Source of the DNA: Adiantum capillus-veneris
Taxonomy: Eukaryota > Streptophyta > Polypodiopsida > Polypodiales > Pteridaceae
Assembly (NCBI GenBank): GCA_014529385.2
Contig: CM043968.1
Span: 3,132,001 to 3,196,000, forward strand
Direction: 5' to 3'
DNA: 64,000 nt
Part shown: positions 8,628 through 19,515 of the stretch, piece by piece
Layout of the letters: the number at the start of each line of letters is the position of its first letter
Numbering within the stretch: the stretch's first letter is position 1
The notes under the pieces: generated by a model
Seen by the model: only the letters and a program-made list of their open reading frames with translations
What the model was told of the DNA's origin: nothing
The model's database searches: none
Position numbers and translations under genes: made by a program

Positions 8628-10949
8628 CACAAGGACCTAAGTAGGTTTCCTACTAACACTCGTGTGATGGTTGCTTGATTTAGTTTCGACTAAAGAAAGC
8701 GTTTTTCTTAAGTGGATCCGGAAGAGGATATTCCGCGATCAAGTGGATATCCAGGAAGCGTGTGTCTTGCCGAGGGTCTGCGACTAGATAGGTTTAGTTA
8801 GGATCTGTGGATTAGAGTAGTTGTTGGTGGTCGAGTGATTTGTGAGGTGATAAAAGCGTTTACTAGTCCGTGTGTGGCAGTGAAGCGTTTTTCTACTCAT
8901 AGATGCAAAACCCCATATGATTTGTAGGAGTAGCTTTAGGTAAGTGATCCGATTCTGATCTAGAGCTATTCAGCACTGAATTATTTGCTAAAGTTCTTGA
9001 TTGCATTTGAAATCACGGAAAAGTGTGCTTTTGAGGGTAAAAATGCATTAAACAAGCTTTTGTGGATATTTTTGTATGACTGACTGATGCTGTGCATATA
9101 AAAGAGCATTTGCAAGGGTTCCGTGAAGAAAACCTGCAATTCTGTAAACATAGACATCCTACGCGTAGGATGTCTCAAGGGGGTTATGGAGACCAAATTT
9201 TGAAATTCTGAGTTGACCAGTGTGTTCAGAGGGTAGGTTTTACCCTAGTAACATATTGACTTGAGTGTTTTTCCCTATTTTTGTTGACCAAAAGCCAAAA
9301 GGCGGAGTCAGACAACGTATAATTTCAGAAAAGGCTTAAATTGAGTGATTTTTGCATGTTTTTGCAATTGTGAAGCATACTTGCACTTGCTGAGAGCATA
9401 AGAAAGCATCAGGGACACTTCGGTCTGAAAAATTAAGCAAAAGACATCCTACGCGTAGGATGTCTACAAGGTGATATGGTGGAAATTTTGAAATTTTGAG
9501 TTGACCAGTGTGTTTAGAAGGTAGGTTTTACCCTATTTTCACCTGGAAAGTGGAAATTTGACCAAATTTTGACAGATCAAAGCCAAAAGACGAGAATTGC
9601 CAGACATCCTACCCAAATTGTGTCCAAGGCCTAATTTTGAGACCAAACCATAGGATGACTCCAAAGGCATGTTCTAAATGTTGTATTGAGTGCATGTGAT
9701 AACTTTCATCTCATTTGGGTCAGTGAAAGGAAGATTGAACAGACTTTAGCATTTTTGACTGAAAAAGGCAAGAACAGCTAAAAGTGGGGACTTTTGAAAT
9801 CCAAACCAAAATCTAAGCATACCACTGGGTTGCTGACATCAAGGGGAAGCTTTGGGTCAAGTCTGGGGTCAAACAGACCAAAAAGACATCCTACCCGTAG
9901 GATGTCATATGTGTGATTTTGCACTCCAAACTTAATTTTGAGCATACCACACTGATCAGCACCTAAAGGAGAGTCTATGGTCCAAGTTTGGGTTCATTCT
10001 GGACAAAAAGACATCCTACACGTAGGATGTCTACTGCATGATTCTGAGACCAAAATTTTCCTGTGGACATAGCAGGGTGTTGTATAGCCTTAGGCAAGCC
10101 TCCTAGTCAATTTTGGTCCAATTTGGAGTTGATTTGACTTAGGAATTCATTAGAACAGACATCAGGCTTCTGGAACAGATTCTTGATCATTTGACCAGCC
10201 TATGGGTGCCAGAATCAAAAAGTAAAAATAGCTGTGAGGTTAGCACATCAAGGGGAAGCTACAGTGCAAGTTTGAGCTGAAACAGAGCAAAACGACATCC
10301 TACGCGTAGGATGTCTCCAGCTTGATTTAGGACTCCAAATCAACCTTTGAGCATACCACTGTGATCAACACATCAAGGAGAAGCTGGGGTGAAAATTACA
10401 AGTCATTTTGAGCAAAAAGACATCCTACGCGTAGGATGTCTCAAGGCCATTTTTAGGTCCAAATGAAATTTTGATCATACCATTGTGTTGCTGGACTTAA
10501 GGGGAGTCTCTGGACCAAATTTTGTTAAATTTTGAGCATATAGACATCCTATGCGTAGGATGTCTCCAGGCCAGTTTTAGGGTCTAACTGTAATTTTGAC
10601 CAGTCTAAACTGCATTTCACTATTTTGGCCATAACTTTCACAAACGGTATTAGATCGGAAAAGTTTTTATATCAAAACGTAGCGTGTGAGCGGCTCTACA
10701 GATCTTAGAGCAAAACATGAACTAAATGTATGCCAACGGCAACCGTTTAGTTCAATTTTGAAAAAAAACATCGTTTGAGGCCTCAAAATTCATTTGGAAG
10801 TCAGGGGTGTCTAAAAGCGACAATTTGTAAGAATTGTGACGAAACGGTTGCGATTTTGGACATAGTTTCTACTTTTCCGTAACCAAAGCACTTGAACACA
10901 GTGGACTAAGTCTACCTGAACCAAGCAAAAGCTCTTAAGCCCAGAAATC
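8628..10949 (+). other. Leader of element A (non-coding)
   Basis: No credible ORF is seen in these 2.3 kb. From about 9100 to 10600 the text is built from diverged units sharing phrases such as 'catcaaggggaagct', 'gagcataccactgtg' and 'gaccaaaaagacatcc', each centred on the palindrome listed separately. The last 350 bases are unique and A/T-rich with a CCCAG just before the gag ATG. A long leader between PBS and gag is common in plant gypsy elements; an array like this one is not something I recognise. Confidence 0.7.
9152..10565 (+). repeat. Array of 22-nt palindromes in element A leader
   Basis: Each copy is GACATCCTA, a 4-nt centre, then TAGGATGTC. Intact copies lie at 9152-9175, 9442-9465, 9884-9907, 10009-10032, 10293-10316, 10418-10441 and 10542-10565, with most extending to AGA...TCT. 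The centres are CGCG, CGCG, CCCG, CACG, CGCG, CGCG and TGCG, so all seven keep both 9-nt arms and vary only in the centre. An eighth copy is split: the left half at 9602-9613 and the right half at 9651-9660. Spacings are about 290, 160, 282, 125, 284, 125 and 124 bp. RNA would form a 9-bp stem with a tetraloop. Confidence 0.95.
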
Positions 10950-13412
10950 ATGTCTACCCTAGATTCAAATGCATCTTACACAAGCTTGGAGATCCCGACG
11001 ATAGAGGAATATCCTCCCACAATGGATCTTCCAAACTTGCAATTGATAAAGATCCATCTTGTTGAGAGAGTTTGGATGATTGGTCATGAGAGTGAAGGAC
11101 TATATAGATACCTTGACGACAATGAGGTCAATCTTTATAGGTGCTCAGATCCATACCTAGAAGAGATAACGGATTACAAGCGCTTATATGTCTACACATA
11201 CGGAGTCGACTGTCAATGGAGATCTATAGTTGTCGACAAGTATGGACTAGAATACAGAGTTGTAGAAAGCACAAATCCACAGATTGTACTAGAAAGAGGT
11301 GGATATTTGGTCAACGAAGGACCACAAATGCCTCCACCAAACACGAGAATTCCTATAGGAATTCCAAGAAGAGAGCCACCAGGATTCCCTTCAAGAGCGA
11401 TAACGAGAGAAGGATTGGGAGAGTCTCTGGTTAAACTTGTAGACAATCGACGAGTTAGACCATCCCAAGTCCAGAAATGGGTAAACATAAAATACTCCAG
11501 AGATAAAGATCCGAGAGATCACGTAACGGCTTTTAGAAGAGTGATTAGAGCAGAGGAAGTTTCACATTTTGCGACACAGTTTGCGGGATTTGGATTGACT
11601 CTAGAAGATGATGCAGCTACATGGTTCGACTCGGTGGAAAAATGGGATTTTGAGACCCTAGATGAGCTGTTTGAGGAGTTTATTGAAGAATTCTCACCAA
11701 AAGGCATTGCTCACAACACGGTCTCACAAATCCATAAATTCAAACAGAAAGAGGATGAATCAGTACGCAAAGCATCATTACGGCTCAAGAGATATGTTAG
11801 GCTCTGTCCAAGAGCGGAATTACCTACGCAAGTACGACTGATGCTGATCTTTATCCTGGGAATGAGACATGCAGGCCTTCAAAAGGATCTGCATATGATA
11901 AGGAGGATGACGCTAAACGAGTTGATTAAAGAAGCTCTTTATCTAGTGGATAACTGTGAGGCATACAAAGAAAAGGACTTAAAGAGTCAAGGAGATGACA
12001 CATCCTCTCAGGACAGTGTTTCACAGATAAGTGAGTCCATTGCCAAGACAACGGCACCTATTGATCAAGAAAAGCTTATCGACGACTTGGTCAAGAGGTT
12101 GATTCCTCTTGTAAGGTCTGATTCGAGAGAGCAGAAGTGGTGTGAAATTGAGAGAAAATGGACGAACCATACAGGGGAAGAGTGCTATTATAGCATGGAA
12201 AATGCTAGGGAGAGGTATGTATAACGTGTTCCAAAAGCACCTACTCCACGATACATTATGGGGAATGCGCCAGGAACAGTAGGAGTTTTAAGGCCACAGC
12301 TTGTCTTAGGACAACAACCTCCGCTGCCAGGTGCTAGAATGCCGGTAGATATGAGATACATGCCAATGATGGAAGCATCAAATAAACCAACGCCAGTACC
12401 AGCTACAATGTGGTATAGCAACCAAAGTGAGTACTACCCTTCGGAGCAACAAAATGTGAGAGAAACACATGGAGTGGTGAGGCCGGTACAATCTCCACCT
12501 CCTGGGTTTCAGTCGAAAGAAAGAAGGTATGAAATGGATGAAAGGACATTGCGATTCATTGCAAATAGCGGCTTATCTAGGTAAAAGCTTGCTTATAGCC
12601 AAGAGGAAATGCTAAAAGAATCTCCTCAACCAGAGACAGATTGTCACAAAAGTCGTGACAACCACTTGGTTAAACAATGTCCTCATACGGAGATCACTGA
12701 AGTAAATGCCTATTGTCTTGAGTGTGGCATCACTCACTTGATCCCCAATTGCCCAAAAAAACCAAACCAAATTAGGAAAAGCACGAAAAATGTATTCGGA
12801 ATTGTTCGGCTACCTAGTAGCTCAGAAAATGAAAATGTCGTACCAGTTCAAGTGGTTACGAGAGCACAAGCTCAAAAGAAAGTTGATGAGAATCCAGAAA
12901 CAAAGAACATGGAAAGTGACACGAGTCCAAAGACAGATGATGGACCAAAGACAGACGCACCTAGTCAGAAAACCAAGAGCAAACGAAATAGTTGGAAAGC
13001 TAGAAAGACTAGGATGAAAGCACGCAGGGAACGAGAGAAAAATTCCCTAGCTGAGAAGCTTACCGAAGCTGAGGAGAAGATAAAACAACATGAGGAAAAG
13101 GAGGCACCTTCTCTTACACAGATAGTTAAACCTCTAGAAGAACCATCCACGGATGAGAAACCGAGAAGTGCTAGTTCAAGAGGATCTGTGTTGGTAGAGA
13201 AGGTTAATGAGACATTAGATGCCCTCTTGAAAGCCTATGATGTGAGGCTCAAAAACAACCAAACCCAAGAACGCAGGTGGATGACATATCCCTATGTGGA
13301 ACTAGAAAAGCAAAGGTTTGAAATGTGCCATAAAATGATTCAAACAGCCCAAGCTTTACTAGAACCACCAGTTGCAAAACCTGAGGATGTGATCCGTGTC
13401 TGGCCTACATAA
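10950..13412 (+). pseudogene. Element A gag
   Basis: The frame starts at ATG 10950 and runs without frameshift. Residues about 195-330 hold the capsid-like region ('FATQFAGFGLTLEDDAATWFDS', 'EEFSPKGIAHNTVSQIHKFKQKEDESVRKAS', 'LIFILGMRHAGLQKDL'). A variant 'KWCEIERKWTNHTGEECYY' motif follows near residue 395. In-frame stops occur at 12222-12224 and 12582-12584. Two knuckle-like motifs lie at 12640-12770 ('DCHKSRDNHLVKQCP', 'YCLECGITHLIPNCP'). A Lys/Glu-rich predicted coiled coil follows at 12900-13130. The stop at 13410-13412 ends this part. Without the stops it would be one long Gag. Confidence 0.8.
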
Positions 13413-15182
13413 GTAATCCCACCAAACCAGGAACTAAAAAAGGCAGATTCTAGTCATGAGCACAGACCAAACCTCAAAGACCCAGCATTAAAACCAAGGA
13501 TAGTACTGAATACCACGGATAACTCTTCCGAGGGATTTCACCAAGCTATACCTGAGGATTGTAAAGAGATAGATGGTTTTGACGAATTGTGGAAACAAGT
13601 CAGAGAGGCCAATGAAGCCGATGACCCAAGAAGACGAGTAGACAAAACTGGTGATGAACGAGGAGTGTTTTCACCACCAATAGAGGAATTTGAGACTGGA
13701 TCTCAAATAAATCTAGACGTGCAATCGTGTTGGGGCGACAAAGGATCTGTACAATCTATGGATAGTCAACCCCATTCGCTAAGAACACTACCGTCCTACA
13801 TGGGAGAGTTCGAGACCAAGTCAGATGTGGTTGCAGTCCCATCAAAGAGACTGTCTCCCAACAAGGCCATCGATTCAAAGGGGCTAGTAGATATTCTATC
13901 TACCCTAGTCACTTGTACAATAATGTTAGCCAAGTTGCTCAGAATAAGACGAAACATGTGGACTAATGTGGGTAAATTTCTAGAGAAATTTGGTGTAAAA
14001 ACCACAATGACTCAAATCAAGGAAGGCATCAAAGAGCTTGAAATGCCTGAACTAAATACTAGGCCAGTGCCATTAAACAAGGTAGGCGAGTATTACGAGG
14101 GAGAAGATGGAAACACCACCCTTCCTATGGAATTCAATAATGTAAAAACCATGGCAATCCTTGATAGTGGAGCTGGTGTGGCCATTGCAACCAAAGAGGT
14201 TTGGAAAAAATGGGGAGAACCTGCCTTGATATCCACATGAATGACCCTGCAGCTTGCAGACGGACACAAGGAAAAGCCCCTAGGATTGTTAGAAAAAGTA
14301 CTTGTTACTTCTTGTGGCATTGAATATGAACACACTTTTGCTGTTGTTGACTTTGGCAAGAAGAACAACTATGACATCTTTCTGGGAAGACCATTCATGC
14401 GACAATTGAAAATGGTCCAAGATTGGGGTTATGACCATATATACCTGAGACATATGGAAACCATAACAAAGATAAACTTGAGGGACCATAGCTATAGGGA
14501 TGTGACGAGAACACCGGTAGAGGAGTTTGATTCCGCCACAGTAGCAAGATCAGAACTTCCAGCTTGGTTAGGTAAGCCTAAAGAACTGTGGATGTGTGGA
14601 GCTTCACAATGTGGTAGCTTGAAACGTGAGGAATGTATCCTAGAGCGAGTTATAGAGGATAGGGACTATATCTCAGAACCATTTCCTGAAGAAGAGTTAG
14701 AGCCTTTTGGATGGGAACACATCTTGGCTACCCTGGATGTGTGCACCGTGGAGGATGCTCCCACAACAAAGTTTTGTGATGAAAATGGCTATGATGCCAT
14801 TCCTTATTTTGCAGTGAGTGTAATCCAGGAAAATGAAGAGATCCAAACATCAACAAGCTCTCGAAATAAGGAGCAAACAAAGAAATGTGGAGAATCAAAA
14901 GATGAAGAAGACGATGAGTTCTATGACTCTGTAGAACACTTCGAGCTTCAAGAAGATCAACGACCCAGGAATAAATGTCATCGCTACACAAGTAAAGTGC
15001 ATCAAAAGTGGATTCCAAAGTCCTCGGTGAAGACACAGCCACCACAAACATCCTCATACATGGCTCCTAATAAGGATGCAAAGACTCAGCTAGGAGGAAT
15101 ACGACCAGAGAAACGAGCTAACGATGCTCTAATCAATGGGCTAGAAAAGTCCTCCAAGAGACTACCACCCACGAGCAAATAG
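13413..15182 (+). pseudogene. Element A aspartic protease region
   Basis: The same frame continues after the stop at 13410. 'NTTLPMEFNNVKTMAILDSGAGVAIATKEVW' at about 14112-14205 carries the retropepsin DSG triad. After a TGA at 14238-14240 comes 'MTLQLADGHKEKPLGLLEKV', 'HTFAVVDF' and 'IFLGRPFMRQLKMVQDWG', which complete the protease fold region. The 1.7-7.6 kb element has CGA-ATG where A has TGA-ATG, consistent with a C-to-T change creating the stop. The acidic region 14860-14960 precedes 'KWIPKSS'. It ends at TAG 15180-15182. No RT follows. Confidence 0.8.
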
Positions 15183-15884
15183 ACAGTAACTTTCCACTAC
15201 CAGCCAAAAAATCAAGGGAAAGTACAAGAAGTCAACCTTGCTGAGGATAGTAGCGATAGTGATGAATCTTACGACATCCCCTATCATCAACTCAGGCCAT
15301 CACTATCACCAACCCCTTCAGCAACAACCATGACAGGTCAAAAGAACAGGACAACAAGTCAAAGCCAAAAAGTTTGACAAATCTGGATACCAAAAAGCCA
15401 GATCGGCCAAAAACAAATATGGATCAAGAAGACAAAGATCTCTAATGACAAATCACAAGATCCAACACCAAAAGAAAAACAAGGAAAGCGTGCACGAACG
15501 GGTAAGAATATCACAAAGTCGCAAGCTTTCACAACTCAGGTTTGGGCTCCAAAGAAGTTGATTCAAGCACAAAAAAGTCAGGAATTCATTTGGATTCCAA
15601 AACAACCACAGTATCAACTTTCAAAGCCTAAATCCCGCCCCCAACCAAGCGTACAAGGGCTGAAGCAAAGACCACTGTTGACTCACACAACAAAAAGGTG
15701 GATCCCAAAGAAGTCTCTTCAAACACAAACGAAGCACGGGCAAGTATGGGTTCCCAAACGAGTGTCAACAACAAAACAACCAATAGCCGCAAAGAAATGG
15801 GTCCCAAAGAAGAAGAACAAAATTGCTGTCAGTGCATCGCCGCTTGAATTCTTACAATTCTTCCTACGATTACAGTACAGTTAG
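15183..15884 (+). pseudogene. Element A W-[I/V]-P-K repeat domain
   Basis: Still in the gag-protease frame, the translation holds repeated short motifs spaced by basic, Gln/Ser/Thr-rich linkers: QIWIPKS (about 15379), QIWIKK (15417), QVWAPKK (15540), FIWIPKQ (15588), RWIPKK (15700), QVWVPKR (15745) and KWVPKKK (15800), with KWIPKSS already at about 15007. An in-frame TGA lies at about 15375. The net charge is strongly positive. No homologous enzyme fold is apparent. Nucleic-acid or protein binding is a guess. W-V-P-K motifs also occur in some copia Gag tails. A relative carries the same motifs at 18930-18990. Confidence 0.6.
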
Positions 15885-17534
15885 AAGAGAGCAAGTCGCT
15901 TCAATCAAGCAACGATACAGGAGCTTCAAAGACCATTACATTGCTTAGAATAGGAAGCCTCGCCAACAAATGCCAATAAGCAAATTGCTTATACCCACAT
16001 CTTGCACAACATAAATATTTTCCATGCATTGACTGTGTATGCATAATAGGGCTACATTACAAGGCCTGCATAGGCACAACTTTTAATTGCCCAAGCACAA
16101 CACATATCCTTTGCGATACCATGTCGTAAAGGATGACTCCAAATAGGAAGGGGGGAAGCATTCTGAATGCGGAACTAACATTATGACTATTAGAGGGTAA
16201 TGTTTTGTGAGATGCATTGAATTTTTGCGTTTTATTGTGATAATTTTTTGACGAAATTTAGAGTATATGCCCTCATAGTAGTGTTACAGAGGAGTATGGG
16301 GACAAAATCCATATATGAGCTCCTAGGGACATGTGCATAGTGTACATAGCATTTAGATTTCTATTTGAATGATTTTTCTTTTGTTGAGTTTTTTAAAGAT
16401 TTTTTTTGTTTATTATTAAGAAAAAATTAAAAAAATCAATAATCCACATGAAGAAAAGACTGACAAGAGGCCTGAGCACTACAAAGAGAAGAAGGTACAG
16501 GAAAACGATGAAACTTCACGAAGTATGTCTTAGCAGCCACTACAATAGCCGAAGAACTTGTCACAAAGCAGTGTCAACATGCAACCGACAAGTCATACAA
16601 GTCAGAGTCGAGTAGCTAAGACACAAAATGAGTGAGGTGTTAGTCCCAAAGCTTCAAGTAATATTCTCTGTGGTCTAAGCGTCTTAGCTATTCTAGGTAC
16701 TGCTCAAGCTGGAAGAGTTGAGCATATTTACGTTGTGTCGCTCATGTTGGTATAGGTGAGCAAAAGACTCGAAGTTTAAGTACTTAAGTCTGGTGAAGTG
16801 AAGGAGAAGGTCCAAAAGACACTCGTGCACTGAGCATAGTGAGATACGAGTAGAGAAACTTCTACATCGACAACCCTTCTTGGAAAGGTGGAAGCTATTG
16901 AGACATCTTTTGATGTCACATGTGCTACATTTATTCCTCGAAACACCCATCATCTCCTTCTTTCACATTGCATGCTTTTGTTGACAAATTTCTCATATGC
17001 ATATAGAGCGTCCTATAATTGGCACTTGCATCAGGCACTCTTTCCATGTTTCACCCAAGCACTCACCTTTCATGAACATGTACTTCACGTTCAACTTCTC
17101 AACTCCAATAAGAGCGTATACCAAAGGCATTTTTTTCCACCGTGTTTTTTTCCCTTTGGTCATCCACGTTTTAGACCCTAATCTAAAGACACCTATCACC
17201 ATCCTCTTGTACATATTCCTTCTACATCAACAATAAGGAAATGCTACTCAAAACAATTGACAAATGAATTGGAGCACCAATTTCAGATCATAGCATACTT
17301 CTCCTCAAATGGCGAGTCGAAGAATGGCCTACAATGACAAAGTTGTAGACAACACTAACAACATGATTGCACAGGAACAAAGAAGTCCCCAATGAAGAAG
17401 ACCAGACATAAAAGTAATCAGAGGATCTCAAAAGATGAATGGTTACGATGATAGATGTCCGCTCTAATGGATCATAGTTCTTGTTGTGGTTCGAAAAAGT
17501 TACAAGCAGTGCAACAGATGAAGCCAAAACGATA
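15885..17534 (+). other. Non-coding stretch of element A
   Basis: No supported coding region. A purine-rich GGAAGGGGGGAAG at about 16146-16158 resembles an internal polypurine tract, and a very A/T-rich segment follows at 16200-16440; a similar succession occurs at 19500-19850 in the neighbouring relative. On the minus strand 16993-17214 is open for 73 codons with a basic, non-low-complexity composition but matches nothing I recognise. GAACAAAGAAGTCC at 17377 recurs at 17570. Confidence 0.5.
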
Positions 17535-17570
17535 GTTGACCGCTGGGTCAACAACACAACATAACTCAAG
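17535..17570 (+). repeat. 36-bp copy of the LTR left edge inside element A
   Basis: The bases from GTTGACCGCTGGGTCAAC to ATAACTCAAG are identical to 7652-7687, the start of the 5' LTR minus its first T. They are flanked on both sides by copies of a GAACAAAGAAGTCC...GTAATCAGAGG segment (17377 and 17570). The patch sits about 90 bases upstream of the captured helicase, as expected if template switching during reverse transcription joined them. Confidence 0.85.
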
Positions 17571-17590
17571 AACAAAGAAGTCCTCAATGA

Positions 17591-18102
<512 letters not shown>

Positions 18103-18170
18103 ACAACAACAACACGACAGCAAAGACCACATCACCATCGACAATCAGGCCATGTCGGGGACGACATGAA

Positions 18171-18185
18171 CGCGGAAGGGGGGGA
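18171..18185 (+). promoter_or_regulatory. Polypurine tract of element A
   Basis: GCGGAAGGGGGGGA directly precedes the TGTTGACC start of the 3' LTR, the position and composition required for plus-strand priming. It proves that the helicase fragment lies inside the element. Confidence 0.85.
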
Positions 18186-18744
18186 TGTTGACCCCTGGGT
18201 CAACAACACAACATAACTCAAGTTTCGTACCAAAGTCTTATCTTTTGCGAGTTATGAAATGCTGCGGATTATGGCTATAAACGTCATTTGTAATGAGTAG
18301 TTATTCTAGTTTCAGGAGCCGGGGTGCAATGGCACTTCCAGATTGTAAATACAAAGCCATTTGACCCTTTCAACCCCATTTTTGGTTAAACCTAAGGTAG
18401 CCTTAGTATATAAGGTACCTATGTCATTTTGTAAAGAAGACTTTTATCATAATCAAAACTTTAGCATTGTCATCTATTGTGTGTGAGAGAGAAAGAGAGT
18501 GAGCGTGAGCTTTATCCTCTCGCTACGCCCGGCTCGCTCAACACATTGGAGATCCGACTGCACCATTGCTGTAGGCTCGAGGAGAGCTACGCGACAACGC
18601 CAAGCATTCCACGCGATACGAAGCGCACACACCGACGCATCTACGAGCTATTTGTGGCCGTAAGTGTATCAAACGATGTTTGTTTTCTGCGTGCTAGTAG
18701 TCTATAGAATCGTGGCGACATAAGCTCCGCATAGGTACTCATAA
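18186..18744 (+). mobile_element. 3' LTR of element A, truncated
   Basis: Bases 1-559 of the LTR match 7651-8209 (TATA at 18407, splice donor near 18660). Identity stops abruptly after ACTCATAA, so about 400 bp of the LTR are missing, including the palindrome half-site. The next base begins sequence related to the W-x-P-K domain of a different copy. The truncation removes any 3' target duplication. Confidence 0.9.
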
Positions 18745-19515
18745 GTAGTACCACATTGGGATACAAATCAGCTAAAGCTATCACCTAAAGGCAGGCAACT
18801 CGTTGTTCCAATTGCACCAAGCAAGGAGGAATGGAAAAGAAGCAATCAATAGACCAAACCACGAGGTAGTCAATCTTCTCCATCCCCTCGACAAACAAAT
18901 GCTACAAGTAGCATGCAAGGAGTCAGACAAATTTGGGTACCAAAAGCACAACTTAAGGATAAGCCGATTCAGATCTGGGTGCCTAAAACTTCACCGACAA
19001 AACAAAAGAAGGTTCCAAGGGTTAAAAGACAGAGACGAGCATCTCCGATCAAGTAACCTAGCATGAAATTGGTTTGGAAGAAAAAGGAGCACTTATCTTC
19101 TCCACAAACCGTAAAACCAATCAAGCAATGCCGAGTTAAGTCTCAAAAGATTCCACCACACCATACAGCAACAAGATGACCAAGCTACTAATGGAGGGAA
19201 AAAGATCGACAACAAACAAAAGTGCTATCAACAGCTCAAGTGATTAACGTGCTGAAGCATCCTGATGGTACAATCAAACAGAGAGCACACAAGCTACAAG
19301 ATTTTCTCTTTGGAAGACATCAGCAGCAAACCTCGACATCAGAAACCCTTGAGTTAATTACTAAAGACCCAACTCTTGCACAACATAGTGGTTTGAATTG
19401 CATTGATCTTCAAAGCATGGTAGAGCCAACCACGGCTATTCATGAACATTGTTGTTCAACCCATGCACACAGTCATCCTGGAGTACGCCATCTAGGAGGG
19501 GTGGAAGGGCACTAA
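18745..19515 (+). pseudogene. W-x-P-K region of a related gypsy element
   Basis: One frame carries 'VRQIWVPKAQ' (about 18930) and 'IQIWVPKTSPTKQKK' (about 18972), equivalent to element A's repeat domain. Downstream, 19222-19515 is open for 97 codons ('STAQVINVLKHPDGTIKQRAHKLQDFLFGRHQQQTS', then a His-rich end) without a recognisable domain. The piece has no visible LTR or PBS of its own and abuts the truncated 3' LTR of element A, so it is the surviving part of another copy or a recombination product. Confidence 0.55.

Noticed and set aside
9152-10565. CRISPR-like array
   Set aside because: Spacers are similar to each other, spacing is irregular and long, the repeat is a perfect palindrome inside an LTR element leader, and no cas genes are present.
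10950-15884. Programmed stop-codon readthrough or RNA editing in element A
   Set aside because: Six different stop contexts of three types, no shared downstream signal, and one explained by CGA-to-TGA compared with a relative; mutational decay is simpler.
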